Of a DNA stretch of 64,000 nt, positions 23,128 to 34,846 are shown piece after piece; the stretch's first letter is position 1, and every line of letters begins with the position of its first letter. The stretch is taken from the NCBI RefSeq assembly GCF_003144115.1, contig NW_020312006.1, positions 657,822 through 721,821 on the forward strand, given 5' to 3'. Both the position numbers and the translations under genes were made by a program. The stretch comes from Tilletiopsis washingtonensis (taxonomy: Eukaryota > Basidiomycota > Exobasidiomycetes > Entylomatales). The notes under the pieces were generated by a model. The model had not been told where the DNA came from. It searched no databases and worked only from the letters and a program-made list of their open reading frames with translations.

Positions 23128-25259
23128 TCATTGCTCGGCGTCGACGATCTCGCGCCGTAACCGCGGGTCGAGCGCCTCGTCCCACATGCCGATCTCGAGC
23201 CGTGTGGCGCTGTCGGATGTGCGCGTCAGTCAGGATGTCGCTAGGTGACGCCGCACTTCGGCACACTCACGCATTCCAGATCTGCTGCAGACGTGCAACT
23301 CGCATGGGGGACAGCGTGTCGGCGGCGGCGCGCTGCTCCATGCTCTCTGCCGAATCAGATGTGTGAGCGAGGGCGCACAGCTGTTGAGGATGGAGCTGCT
23401 CACCGATGGACTTGCGCACCACCTCCTGGAACTCATCGCCTGCGTAAGTCTCCACCCATTCCTCGTACGCAGCCTCGTCCTCGGAGGCCTGCTTAGGCGC
23501 GCTGCGCTGCGACGCAAGCCAGAGCCCGACCTCGGCATAACCCAGCACGCACGGCGCCGTGGCCGCGAGCAGGTCGAGCGCATCGCCGCCGTTGGCGACG
23601 TCGAGCACGTAGCGCGTGTACGCCAGCGTCGCGGCGCTCTCGCGCGTGCCGAGCTCGAGCTCCTGCAGCGAGATGCCCCAACGCTCGCACAGGCGCACGT
23701 GTGTCTGCGCCTCGTTGGCCATGGCGCCTGCCATGCCGGCAAAGAGCGCAATGTCGGCGAAGGTGCGCCCAACGACGGCCGAGGCGGCACCGCGCGCCCA
23801 CACGCGCGCGTAATGCCGCAGGAAGATGTAGTCCTGCTTGAGGAACCAGACGAAGGCCTCGCGCGGCAGCATGCGCGAGGCGATCTGCCGCACAAACTCG
23901 TGCTGCGTGTAGCCCTGCCAGTCGCGCAGCGAGTTGGCGATGAGGCGCGCACAGAAGGGCACGCGGTCGGTGGCGCTGCCCAGCGCTGACGGAGCCAGCA
24001 CGCCGCGAGGGCAGACGTTGCTGGCGTGGTTCAGCGGGCCCGGCCCTGAGCCGAGGTCGGGCAGGCCGCGTGCCAGCGAAGCCTGCACGTACGCGATGCC
24101 CAGGCCTGTCGCCTCGCGCACGCTCAGCCCAGCTGCCAGGTACGTGGCGATGGCAGACGAGAGCGTGCAGCCGGTGCCGTGCGTGGCCGACGAGTCGATG
24201 TGTGGCTTGATGAAGAGCGTGTAGCGCGGCTGCTCGTGTGCCGTCTCGTACAGCACGTCGACCACCACGGCGTCCGGGTCATCCTTGGCGCTCTGCGCGC
24301 CCGTGGCGTACCAGCGGCGCAGCACGTCGGACCACGGCTGCCCATCTGTGCGCACAAGCGTCAGGTCCGCAGCAGGCGCGCCCTCGAGCGCAAGACTGCC
24401 GTGCGACACCTCGGCGCCGGTGAGGGCCGATGCCGGCGCAAAGGGCCCTGCGTGTGCGGGCCCTTCGGAGGCGGCAAAGCCTGGCTTCAGCCTCACGCCC
24501 AGCTCGCGCAGGCCCTCCTCAATCTGCGCACGGCGCATGACGTGGTGGCCGCCCTTGACGAGCGTTGCTGCCGGGCCGAGGGCGCACAGCTCGCGTGCGG
24601 CGTCGATGAGCGAGCGCAGCGTGGACAGCGGGTCATCAGGCGTGGCTGTGGAGGAAGAGGCCTGTGCTGTGCTCGTGCTCGAGCGTGCGTGACGCAGCAG
24701 CTGCCGTGCCTCGGGCAGATTCGGCGTGAGGACGGTGCACAGCGGCAGCAGCGACTCGACGAGCACGGCAATCGAGTCGTGCGTGAGCAGCAGCGAGCCG
24801 GACGTCGAGACCATGACGGGGTCGAGCACGAGCGGCGCTGCATGGGCGGCGTGAGCGCTTTTCAAGGCGCAGGCAGTGCAGAATGCTACACCGCATCACA
24901 GCACAATCCTAGCATGACTCACCGCCGAGTCCATCGCCGCTGCGCAGCTCCTCGCCCAGCGCCGCGATGATGGCCGCGTCGGCCAGCATGCCGATCTTCC
25001 ACGCATCGACGGCAATGTCGCTGCGCACGGCGGCGAGCTGCTGGCTCACAAACGCCGGCGGCACGGCGTGGATGGCGCTGACGCCGCGCGTGTTCTGCGC
25101 CGTCAGTGCCGTCACGACGCTGAGGCCGTAGGCGCCGAGCGCCTGTGCCGTCTTGAGGTCGGCCTGGATGCCGGCGCCGCCGCCCGAGTCGCTGCCGGCG
25201 ATGGCGCAGACGCGCGGCGGCGTGGCCGAGAAGAGGGCCCGGCGCGGCGGCGCAGACAT
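23128..25259 (-). CDS. THI20: Thi20-type HMP/HMP-P kinase fused to a TenA domain
   Basis: Exons 25259-24923, 24837-23271 and 23209-23128 keep phase and give 661 residues. The N-terminal ribokinase-fold domain phosphorylates hydroxymethylpyrimidine (HMP) and its monophosphate in thiamine synthesis. It shows AGSDSGGGAGIQADLKT near residue 20, LVLDPVMVSTSG after the first intron, and the anion-hole motif THGTGCTLSSAIA near 331. From about residue 400 a TenA (thiaminase II-like) domain follows, with FVWFLKQDYIFLRHYARVW and ETYAGDEFQEVV. This kinase-TenA order is the known Thi20/21/22 architecture. ATG 25259 is the first methionine of the frame. Only two introns were found, both short. Expression is expected to respond to thiamine, but I saw no TPP riboswitch. 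Confidence 0.93.
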
Positions 25260-25601
25260 GGCAGGCCAAGAATGGGGTATATCTGCGATCGAGGAGGTGG
25301 ACGTGAAGAGAGCGGAGCAGGCCGGAGCCGCTGCTGCCTCTCTGGAGAAGCGCACAAGCAGCGAATCTCGCAGCTCGGCCTCCGAGCCGGCCGCTCCACC
25401 TGTGGTACGCGCGCGTCACGTGCGGCGGCGGGCGCTGCTCTCTGCGCCGCTCGGCCGGCCGTCGCGCCTCGCGCACCGCAGCGCCTCGAGGCCTCTGGCG
25501 CGCAACGCTGCAGCTTGCCTCTCCTCCCCATCCCGCACTGGCGCCGCGTGGCTCCTCCTGCGTCCTCAACACCCTCGCCGTTGCTCCCTTCGCTGGACAG
25601 C
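25260..25601. promoter_or_regulatory. Shared bidirectional promoter region, THI20 / GID8
   Basis: The start codons diverge across 342 bp. The plus strand becomes CT-rich shortly before the GID8 ATG. Confidence 0.5.
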
Positions 25602-26780
25602 ATGGTGCGCATTGCCTCGCTCGCTGGCGTGCCCGCGCGGCGACGCTGATGCCGTGGCTTGCCGCAGGCCAAGAAGCTGCACCTCGCCTTTCCCGAGTGG
25701 GAGCGCAAGCTCAACGACGTGCACGTCAGCCGCGAGTGAGTGGGCCGTGTCTCTGTGCCGCTGCTGCGGCGCCGTGTGGAATGATGATACTCTACGCAAG
25801 TGGGAATCTCTCCGACATCTCCTGATGGACACCATATTACTTTGCTCTCTGATTCCTCCACGCATGGCGCATGCTGCTCGGCGCACACCTCCTGTCTGCT
25901 GCCTGGACCGTATCGCTGACGCCTTTTGGCCTCTGCGCAGTGACATGAACCGCCTCATCATGGACTACCTGGTCATCGAGGGCTACAAGGATGCGGCCGA
26001 GTGCTTCGCGGACGAGACTGGCCTCGACCCCGATGTCGAGCTGGCATCGATTGAGAATCGCATGCAGATTCGCAGCGCCATTCAGCGCGGCGACGTTGAA
26101 GACGCCATCGGGCGCGTCAACGAGCTTGACCCAGAGGTGAGTGCTGCGGCAGGATGGCGGATTCGAGCGGCTGGGCGACAGGCGGGACAGGCGACGGCGA
26201 CTAGAAGGATGACACACATCATGCACCACGCTGAGGGCGCTCTCTGAGGGCCCGTTGCGGAGGACACGATTACACCATACATTTCTGACTCTAGGACTGC
26301 GGCGTGGGATTCGACATTGCGCATCGCACGGCAGCACCGCTGACACCGCACGCACAGATTCTCGACACGAACCCGCTGCTCTTCTTCCACCTGCAGCAGC
26401 TGCGCCTCATCGAGCTCATCCGCCGCGGCGACGTGCTCGAGGCGCTGGCGTTTGCATCCGAGGAGCTGGCGCCGCGCGGCGAGGAGCATCCGGACCTGCT
26501 GCCCGAGCTGGAGCGCACCATGGGCCTGCTGGCGTTCCAGGGCCGGTTGGCGGGCGCGGCGCCGGCAGACCTCAGTGCGCTGCTGAGCCCGGCGCAGCGC
26601 CTGCGCACCGCCACCGAGCTCAACGCCGCCATCCTCGCGAGCCAGAGCCAGGGCAAGGAGCCCAAGCTGCCGCGCCTCCTCACCATGATGACGGCCGGCG
26701 AGGAGCTGCTTGGCCCGCACGGCCCCGGCAAGCTCGATTTCCCCAAGCTCGACCTCGAGCACCGGACACGCTTGCCGTAG
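25602..26780 (+). CDS. GID8: GID/CTLH E3 ubiquitin ligase subunit Gid8
   Basis: Exons 25602-25628, 25668-25735, 25941-26136 and 26358-26780 keep phase and give 237 residues, the usual size. The start gives WERKLNDVHVSRDDMNRLIM, matching human TWA1 and yeast Gid8. A LisH motif (MDYLVIEGYKDAAECFADE) covers residues 38-57, a CTLH region (IRSAIQRGDVEDAIGRVNEL) 70-95, and a CRA region from LLFFHLQQLRLIELIRRGD to the C-terminus. Gid8 is a scaffold of the complex that marks gluconeogenic enzymes for destruction when glucose returns. The first intron is only 39 nt; the second and third are 205 and 221 nt, long for this window. The 27-nt first exon is the least certain part. Confidence 0.9.
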
Positions 26781-26983
26781 CTCCACCATCATACCACGCG
26801 CGCGTGCGCCGCCATCTCCGTTCACGACCCTCGCCATGACCTGCACCCTCACTGTACCGTACCCTCAGAGCCTCGCTGTATTTTCAAATCAAGAATCGTC
26901 ACGCATCGCATTCGGGCCACAGCAGAGACGCTGTCGTACATGGACGGGAACTGGTCACGCGGTGGTTCGTCGCACGGTTCTTG

Positions 26984-29440
26984 CTACTCGCCGTCGGAGG
27001 AGTCGATGGTGATAGGGTCGCGGTAGGAGCCGGCCGCCGCAGGCACCTGCTGCACGAGCGGCACCTCGAGCTCGTCGCTGCTCTCCTGGTCGCTACGGCT
27101 CGCGGAGGCGCGGCGCATTGCCGCGGCCGAGCATGCGCTCCTGAATCTCGAGGAAGCTGGGCTGGCCGCGCGCGGCGACGGGCTGCTCTCCTCCGCGACG
27201 CTGTGCCCAGAGCGGGTTGAAGAGGAGTGCCGCCGCCGCACGCGCCGCTGCCGGCTCCGGAGGCGGAGGCGCTTGCTGCTGCTCTGCGAGTGTCGCCGGT
27301 TGAGCGCTGCGTCCGAACGAGGAGCGGGTGCGTGCTTACGACTCTGGCCGATGAAGCGGCCGTGCTCATCGCGGGGCACGTCTGCACGGCGTGCTGCGCG
27401 CTCGGCCTCGTCGTCGTATTCGTCGCCGCTCGAGGCGTCCATCGGGAACGCTGGCTGCTGCTCTGGCTCCTCGTCCTCCTCTTGCTCTCCCTCTTGCTCT
27501 CCCTCTTGCTCCTCGTCATCTTCGTCTTCTGCGGCGGCGTCATCGTCTTCGTCGTCGTCGGGCAGCATAGGGCCGGCGTCGGCGTCGGGCGAGAGAGGGT
27601 CGTCAGACTCCTGCTCGCGTGACGACTCGCCGGGCTCGGGCTCGTACTCCGAGTCCTCGACGTTGGCAGCCGGGCGTTTGCGCTTGCGGCTGGCGTCGCC
27701 TTGCGCAGCAGGCCCCTCGGAGTCTTGCGTGCGTGCCGGCGCTCTGCGCTTCCGCGCCGGCCTCGGTGCGCTGGCCTGCGCCTCGCCGTCGTCTGTGTCT
27801 TGCTCCATGGCCTGCCCGCTGCGCGACGCCGACGACGACGGAGCGCGCACGCTGCCTGCTTGGCTCTGGGCACGCTTGCTGCGCCTCTGCCGTCGTGCCT
27901 CGGCAAGCTTGTCCATTCTCTTCTCCACGATCTCCAGCCGCTTGTGAAGCTGACGCAACGCTTTGTCGTGGCACTCCGAAGCTTTCGGCAGCCCGTCGGT
28001 CGATGCTCTGAGCTCGATGAGCTGTGCATTGACGGCGCCGCACTCTGCCGACGTAGACTCGCGCACCTTGTTGCAGGCGTCGATGAGGTCCTGCTGGCTG
28101 ACACTGGCAGCGTTGCCGGAAGACGGCTGCGCAGCGGCGCCGTCGAGCGCGTCGAACTTCGTCTCGATGGCCTTGAGCTTTTCCTCGGCGACCTTGAGCT
28201 GCCGCTCGAAGACACGCTGTCCTTCGTCCAAGTCTCCTCGAAGCTCCGACAGCGTCACGTTGAGACGACGGTCCGACTGTTCCTGCACCTTGATGAGATT
28301 CTGCATCATGACCACATCCTCGAGGAGCTGAGGCACGGAGTCATGGATCTCTTCGAGCTCCTCGAGTCGGGTGTTCAGCTGCTTGATGGCCTCGGCCAGC
28401 TCGCCAAGCAGGAGCTTTGTTGCATCAGGCTCGGGCTTCTGCGAATCGACTGCCCCGGCGTTCTCGTCGGGGATGTTCTCGTCGTTGGCGTTCTCATCGC
28501 TGGCGTTCTGAAGAGCAGGACGCTTGGCCGCCTCGAGCTGCTTCATCCGAAGTTGAAGGTCATCGCATCTGGTCGCGAGCGCATCGATTGCCCGCGTGCA
28601 CGCTTGATGAGGATCGAGCGAACCGTTGTCGGCGCCAGCGCGGTCAGCTCGAGATGCAGCTGCTCCGGCGTTGATGAAGTGCAGCGACATCTTGGCCGGC
28701 TGCCGGCCGACGGGCGCGCCGCCCGTCTCGCCGTTGAGCATCTTGACCTCGCAGCCGACTGCCTCCCTGATGAAGTCTCTGAACTCCGCCCAGATGCTCG
28801 TTCGCAGCTTGCCGAGCAGCTCTTGGTGCCGCAAAGCTTCCTGCTGCTCATACTTCTCGATCTGCTCTTTCCTCGTCTTGAGCTCCTTTGCGAAGAGCAG
28901 CAGCTGCGCAGGCACGTCCTCCTCGAGCTTGGCCACAGCCGCCTCGAGCGGAGCGACGGCTCCGCTGCTCAGGCCACGCGCAGCCTCCAAGCCTTTTTGA
29001 AGCCGCGCGATGTGCTTGTCGTGTGCCTCAAAGCGTTGTGTCGACGAGTCGAGTAGCGTCTGTGCTGCGGCCTCGAGCTCCTCCATCCGCTCCTCAGTCT
29101 TGGCGGCGAGCTTCTCTGACGCTTGCTGTTTAGTGTAGAGACTGGCCTGCTGATCGCGCAGCACTGCGGTGTCCTTCTCGACCGCGGCGGTGCGCTTCCT
29201 GACGTCCGTGAGGCCCTGTTCGTGTACTTCGATGCGCTCGTTTGCATGGCTGATCGACTCCTCGAATCGTTTGGCGACGGGCTCCAGCTTGGTCGATGCG
29301 GCACTCTGCGCGATCGAGTGAACGAGCCCTTCAAGCGCGCCAAAGCCGCCGTGCGTGCGCTGCGGCGAGTCGGGAGGATTAGACAGAGGCGGCGTCAGCG
29401 GAGCGCGGCTGCTGGAAGCGTTGAAGAGATGTTCGGGCAT
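26984..29440 (-). CDS. Coiled-coil protein with acidic C-terminal half, function unknown
   Basis: I do not recognise this gene. The open frame from ATG 29440 has 818 codons. Residues about 40-480 are heptad-rich and charged (for example EELEAAAQTLLDSSTQRFEA, KQLNTRLEELEEIHDSV), indicating long coiled coils. Next come a basic Ser/Arg stretch (about 510-600) and a very acidic run with repeated EGEQEGEQEEDEEPE. The end differs by splicing. Unspliced, the frame finishes in a Ser-rich tail with SYRDPITIDSSDGE. If an intron with donor GTAAGC (minus strand, 27339 down to the CGCAG acceptor near 27284) is removed, the tail becomes PPPPEPAAARAAAALLFNPL and stops earlier. Both tails look plausible. A nuclear, chromatin- or nuclear-envelope-associated role is a guess from composition only. 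Confidence 0.75.
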   Translation of the reverse strand: MPEHLFNASSSRAPLTPPLSNPPDSPQRTHGGFGALEGLVHSIAQSAASTKLEPVAKRFEESISHANERIEVHEQGLTDVRKRTAAVEKDTAVLRDQQASLYTKQQASEKLAAKTEERMEELEAAAQTLLDSSTQRFEAHDKHIARLQKGLEAARGLSSGAVAPLEAAVAKLEEDVPAQLLLFAKELKTRKEQIEKYEQQEALRHQELLGKLRTSIWAEFRDFIREAVGCEVKMLNGETGGAPVGRQPAKMSLHFINAGAAASRADRAGADNGSLDPHQACTRAIDALATRCDDLQLRMKQLEAAKRPALQNASDENANDENIPDENAGAVDSQKPEPDATKLLLGELAEAIKQLNTRLEELEEIHDSVPQLLEDVVMMQNLIKVQEQSDRRLNVTLSELRGDLDEGQRVFERQLKVAEEKLKAIETKFDALDGAAAQPSSGNAASVSQQDLIDACNKVRESTSAECGAVNAQLIELRASTDGLPKASECHDKALRQLHKRLEIVEKRMDKLAEARRQRRSKRAQSQAGSVRAPSSSASRSGQAMEQDTDDGEAQASAPRPARKRRAPARTQDSEGPAAQGDASRKRKRPAANVEDSEYEPEPGESSREQESDDPLSPDADAGPMLPDDDEDDDAAAEDEDDEEQEGEQEGEQEEDEEPEQQPAFPMDASSGDEYDDEAERAARRADVPRDEHGRFIGQSRKHAPAPRSDAALNRRHSQSSSKRLRLRSRQRRVRRRHSSSTRSGHSVAEESSPSPRAASPASSRFRSACSAAAMRRASASRSDQESSDELEVPLVQQVPAAAGSYRDPITIDSSDGE

Positions 29441-29681
29441 CTTGGTCCTGCGTGGGAGGCACGGTGTGATGGACGAGAAGTGGGACCCACCGCCCGTCGG
29501 CGGCTCATCAAGCTCATCACGCGGAGCATCCCAACTTCCACATCCCACGCTCGGGTGGAGCTAATAAGCAATAAGTATTCGTGTCACCTAGCCCTAGCGC
29601 GTCCAGGAAGTGATGGCCCGGGCACTTCCGTCTGTACCGCCGCCGTGCCTGGTGCAGACCCAACGCTGCCCGAGGCCGAGG

Positions 29682-32322
29682 CTACCGCGGCGGCCCGTCG
29701 CCGGGAGCGCCTGTCGCGAGTTGAGCGCTGAGATGCGCATGCCACTCGACGCGGCGGCGCATGATCTCGGAGGGAAGCATGGGCCGCGCGTCTTGGACTG
29801 CTGAGGCCGTGAGGCTGCCGGCGCTAGCGCTGTCGCCCTCTGCAGGCCGCCAGTCTGGCGGCGGGTCGTAGGCGGTGCGTTCGGCCGGACTGCCTTCCTT
29901 GAAGAGCCGCCGCCGGATCTCCTCCTCGCGCTTGTCGCGCGCCGCCCAGTCGCCCTCGTCCTCGCTGCCGGGCCGCGAGCCCCAGTCGTCGTCGCTCTCG
30001 GCGTCGTCGCCGCGCGAGCCGCCGGTCAAGACCTGCTCGCCGTGCTCGTTGTAGTCGCTGTACTCGCCCTCCTCGTCCTCGAGGTAGCCGACGCCGCCGC
30101 CGTCGGCACCGGTCGGCCACTCGTCCTCGTCGCGGGCAAAGGCGATGTCGAAGCGCTTCGGCCGCACCTCGTAGCCCTCGCTGCCGCGGCGCACTCGGGA
30201 GACGGCGCCGCCTTGGCTCGAGCCGCCCTCAGAGCCGCCCTCAGAGCCGATCGACGAGCCGGAAGAGTTGGCCCAGAGCGTGGCGAAGGTCTCCTTGGGC
30301 CGGCTGCGAGCCGTCGGAGGAATGCATCCTGGCTCAGTCAGGCCCGCAGCCTCGGCATCTGTGTCGATCGGCACGTCTGAGTCGTGCGACGCCGAGTGCG
30401 AGGCGGGATGCCAGGGCGGAGCGGCGTCGTGCACCATCGGATCCTCGTCTGGGTTTGCAGCGAACGTGTTGCGCTGAGAGGCATTCTCTTCGCCGTTGCC
30501 AGCACCCGTGGCACGCCGCCGTAGGCCATTCGTCGGACGAAGGGCAGGGTTGAGGCTATCGCCATAGGTGAAGGGGCTCTTCTCTGCGAGCTGGAAGGCA
30601 GTGCCCGGCTCGTGTGCCTTCATGCGCTTCTGCTTGGTGGGATCGCGTGGCGGCCAGGCGAATGCATCACGGTAGTCTGGAGAGATAGGCGTCAGCACGC
30701 TGCCCAGGAACGCACTCCTTTGGTTCGGGAGTCGAGCCACAGAGCGGAACTCACCGCCGAGCGTGCCCTTAGAGAGCGGCACGCCGCGCGCGGCGGCCCT
30801 CCAGACCAGAGTCATACACATGCCGGCTCATACCAGACGCTGCAGCTCCTCCGAGTGCTTGCGCCTGGAACCCTGCACCCGCGTCAATGCATCCCAGGCA
30901 CTGCCGCCGATGCCGAGACGGCGTGGGCGAGCGCTGCCCTCGCCCCACTCCTCATTCTCCTGCGCGGTCGGCGCGGTGCTGCTCTCTGCCCACCTGCGCA
31001 TCGTCTCGAGGTGTCGCACGTCCCACTGCCAGCCGTGCTCCTCCCACTCGCGATCTGCCGCGCTGCCGCCAAACTCACCTGCACCCTCGCGCAGCGGGTA
31101 GTGCAGGCCGTCGCCGGGCGTCGTGGCGGGCCAGCACCAGAGCAGCGGGTTGCGGCCCAGCGCCGCCTGCAGGTTGCGCCAGGCGCCCAGGTCGTAGGGG
31201 TACTGGATCTGCGCAGGACGTCAGCCTCGTCTCGCGCTGCTCTGCCTGGTCAGACTCACCTCGCGCACGCGCCCGCGCCGCACCATGGTGGCCACGCGGT
31301 CCTTCTCCCAGCCCTCGATGGTCGTCGAGTTGCACATGGCGCAGTAGAAGTGGTAGAGGCTGAACATGCCCACGAGGAGGAGCACCGGAATGCACAGCGC
31401 GTAGTTGACGACCATGAGCACCATCACGGGCGTCGTTGGCGGCCGCTGAGGTAGCCAGCGTCAGTATGCGGACAGATTTCCACGGCTAGCTCATCGCGCT
31501 CGGCAGGCGCCGCCGCATACCGCATCATGAGAGACAGGCACTCACCCACTCGCCGTCGCCCCAGTAGTCGGCCACGCGCGCGCTGACCATGACGAGGTGG
31601 TAGGTGCACGTCACATCGACGGCCGCGAGGAAGCGCAGGAAGGCCGAGTAGTTACGATGCCCCACACAGTTGGCGATCCACGGGCAGTGGTGGTCCATGC
31701 GCAGCGTGCAGCGCTGGCACGCCTTGCAGTGGTGCGCACGCGGCGGCTTGGGTGCGCGGCACACCTTGCACCAGCGTGGCGCGCCGCTCTTCTTGACCTC
31801 GACGGGGCGCTGCGTCGTCGGGGCGCCGACCTGGAACGCCGGCGTATCCGGGATGGCCGGCACCCAGCGCGGCGGCACACGGCCCGGCGAGCGCAGCGCG
31901 GAGAGGTAGTAGTTGGCGAGCAGGTGCAGCGAGAGCACATTGAACGGCCCGAGCACGAGCAGCAGCGTGCCGAGCGACATCGTCGGCGTGTCGCGCTGAT
32001 AGAGCACGAGGATGATCTGGCCGCTGAGGATCAGAAACAGGATCAAGGAGAGCGTGCCAGTGACCCTGTGGAAAGACAGGTCAACACATGCAGGGCATAC
32101 ACGAAGGTTTCGCCTCGGGCGCAGCAGTCCAGCTTGGCGCACTCACCAAAGCTTCTCGTTGAGCTGCAGCGGCGCACGCTGCTCGTCGGCGAGCTCGGCA
32201 GTGAGGCTGCTCTCGCTGTCCGAGGCATCGTGCGAGGCCTCGCTGTGCACCATCCTGTCGCGCTGCGGCAGCAGCGGCGCCTCTGCGCCCGAGCGCTCGT
32301 CGTGCCGCGCCGTCGAGGCCAT
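29682..32322 (-). CDS. PFA4: DHHC palmitoyltransferase, Pfa4-like, with long acidic C-terminus
   Basis: Exons 32322-32147, 32065-31546, 31445-31260, 31208-30834, 30767-30755 and 30676-29682 keep phase and give 754 residues. After a 58-residue cytosolic N-terminus come two membrane helices ([18 protein letters not shown] and the following one). Then comes the cysteine-rich domain with [19 protein letters not shown] and the catalytic motif [15 protein letters not shown]. Two more helices follow ([19 protein letters not shown]). Downstream [17 protein letters not shown] and GDGLHYP resemble Pfa4, which palmitoylates the chitin-synthase chaperone Chs7 so that Chs3 leaves the ER. The last 330 residues are hydrophilic and acidic, longer than in yeast Pfa4. 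The 13-nt fifth exon and its AAG acceptor are tentative, but they are the only solution I found that keeps phase. Confidence 0.88.
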
Positions 32323-34846
32323 GGCGGCTCTCGGCGCGTGCGAGGGAGCTGTCCAGTACTGAGACAGGCAGACGCCGGCCCGAGCGCTGTGAGGTGCGGC
32401 GCGCGAGGCGCTGTACGCGGAGATGAAGCACCAGCCGGCGAGAGAGCGGGTGCGAGGTGGCCGGGTGTGAGTGGAGCGAAGGAGAGCTCGAGGCGCGCCT
32501 GCCCGAGCGCATCGCGCGTGGCACCATGCCGCGCCGCGACATCTTCGGCCTCGCAGCGCTGGCGCGCGCCGGCTGAGCCCTTAGCTTCGTCTGCAGCGTA
32601 GTCAGAGATATGGCTCCAGTAGCAAGCCACGAGGCAACACTCAGATCTTGACACGAGAAAGACGACAAAATCAACTTCCATCTGCTGCTCATCCAGACCG
32701 AATCTGTCCGAGTGAGAGCTGCGGCAAGGCTGCCAGCGCGACTCAGGGACCGGGAGCGTCAGGGGCCCGTGCGAGCTGAGCATCGGGGCTGGCTGAACCA
32801 TCAGGCCGCTCGCTCGGCGTCTCTCATTGCTTGATGCTCTCATTGATAGAGCCTGATGGCATCTCCCAGCAGACGTCGCTCCGTGCTCAGCTGCGTCAGA
32901 GTCATCCCTGATCAGGCGGCCAGGAAAGTGTGCATCCGCCAAGGCGCGCACGCGGCACGCTCTCAGATGCGCTAGGGCCACCTGCGAGAGAGCGCTCCGC
33001 CGAAGCTGCCGGCCGCAGCGGGGTCCGTGAGGCCGACAGTTTGCTTGCGATATCCTCGAACGACAAATCGGGTGCTTTCCACCGAAGTCTCGCACGGACA
33101 CGAGGCCTTGCCGCCCTCACACAGCACACAGCTCAAGACGCGCGACTTGGACACGTCGAAGGACGTCGCGATCCGGCCGACAGGCGCAACCACGCTGCGG
33201 CAAGCGCACGGCAGGGACTGCGTTGCAGCGCCATCACCGCCATGGCATTCAGTCTAGTGCGCAGCAGGTCGAGATGCAGCTCAGCTCAGCCACGCCCAGG
33301 CCTCGCCAGCTTGCGATGCGCAGCGCGGCGCAGCGCAGCGGAGTCGAGGCGAAGTCGCCTCAGGCGCTTACGGCCGTACGGGCGCAAGCTCTGCGCTCCT
33401 ACGCTCACGCACGACTCGCGGTGTCTGACCTCTGCGCGTTGCGCAGACAGGTGCCGCCAGTCCAGCGTTTTGCGCTCAGCTCGAAAGGCATGACTGCCGC
33501 TGCACCATGAGCGTGCAGAGTGGACGAGGCGGCGCTGCAGCGCTGAGGTCTAGCCAGGGGCAGCAAGAACGTGCACGGGGCCCTGCCGCTCCTCGGCACA
33601 TGGTGCGCAGCATCAACGCTCAGCGCTGCAGGGGGCCCTCGAGCCATGCGGTGCATGCGAGCATCTGAGAGAATTGCGCGCCGTGCGAGCGACCGAAGCA
33701 TCTCTGCGCCTCAACGTTGTGGTCTGGGGCTGCATCCAGCGCAGAGGCTGAGTCTACTTTGCAGCAGCAGAACGCAGCGGCGGCAGCACGTCGGGGCTGC
33801 GTCCGCGGCCGCAGCGCCGTTGCTGCCCTCGCGGCTGCGGCCGAGGCGCCGACCACGACGTCGAGTCGAAGAGGCTCGCGGTGCGAGCCGTATCTGCCTG
33901 CCGCTCTGCAAAGGCGTGGAAGGGAGACTTCGCTGCGTGTTCTGCGCGCTGTCTTTCTGCCACGCTGCATGATGCATCGGCATGAGGCGGCGTTGGCATG
34001 CCGCACATGCCGCACAACGCCGCGGCCGCATGCTGCTCCGCGGAATCTCCTGCGCCGGGCCGAGCTGCGTCCGCGGGCGGGGAGCGGAGCGCGAGGAGAT
34101 GCGAGAGGGGGCACGAGGTGAGGGACGCGCGGCCGCGACGGAGCCGAGTGAGGGACGCGTCAGCAGCGTCAGCCGCCAGCATCAGGCCCGCGCCGCCGCC
34201 CGCACCGCACGCCGAGCGCCGCGCCTTCAGCTGCAGCCGATCTGCCAATTTCTGCGCGCACGCTGCCGCCCTCTGCCTCGCGCCTTGACCGTTTGTAGAA
34301 CGCTGCAGGCCGCGCGTCACTCTGGGACCTGAATTCGGTGCCGAGGCAGCACAGCACTCGACTTTCGAGGAGTGCAAGGCAGGGTTCAGCCGCTCACGCA
34401 GCCCCAGCACGCACGGCAGCAGCCGCAGGTGCCCGCTCGCCTTTCTCGGCTGCAGGCTGCGGGGCCGCGCTTCGCCTTCCGCGGACTCGCACTCGGTCAT
34501 GTCTGCGCTGCATGCTGCTGCCCTGCATCGGCATCCGTGCCGCCGCCTCTCGGCCGCAAGCGCCTCTCTCCCGCTGCTGCGCGCCGCTGAGCTGCGGTGC
34601 TGACATCGACCGCGCGGCTGCTCTGACCGCGGGGCCACGATGACGCGGCCCCCTGCCCTTCCCGCCTCCCTCTCGCCTGCAAACCTGGACCCAACTGTTA
34701 AGCCACACCGTCCGACACCTTCGCTCCCGACCACTACCACCACCGCGCACCTCAGGCCATCCTCTGCGTCCCTCAACCAAGCACTGACGCGTACCCTACG
34801 CGCTCGCCTTACCTGAGCCGCGCGCCGTCAGCCCGCTCGGCCCGCC
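32323..34846. other. Intergenic region of 2.5 kb between PFA4-like and ABCC genes
   Basis: No supported gene on either strand. Overlapping open frames are Arg/Ala-rich and without motifs. The last 150 bp before 34847 are pyrimidine-rich and are the likely core promoter and leader of the ABC transporter. The PFA4-like promoter should lie just right of 32322. Confidence 0.5.

Noticed and set aside
25260-25601. TPP riboswitch upstream of THI20
   Set aside because: The conserved CTGAGA and ACCTGATCTGGATAATACC-like elements are absent on the minus strand of the leader and introns.
33754-34776. 340-codon minus-strand frame in the gap before the ABC transporter
   Set aside because: Arg/Ala-rich with no recognisable domain and equally open frames on the other strand.
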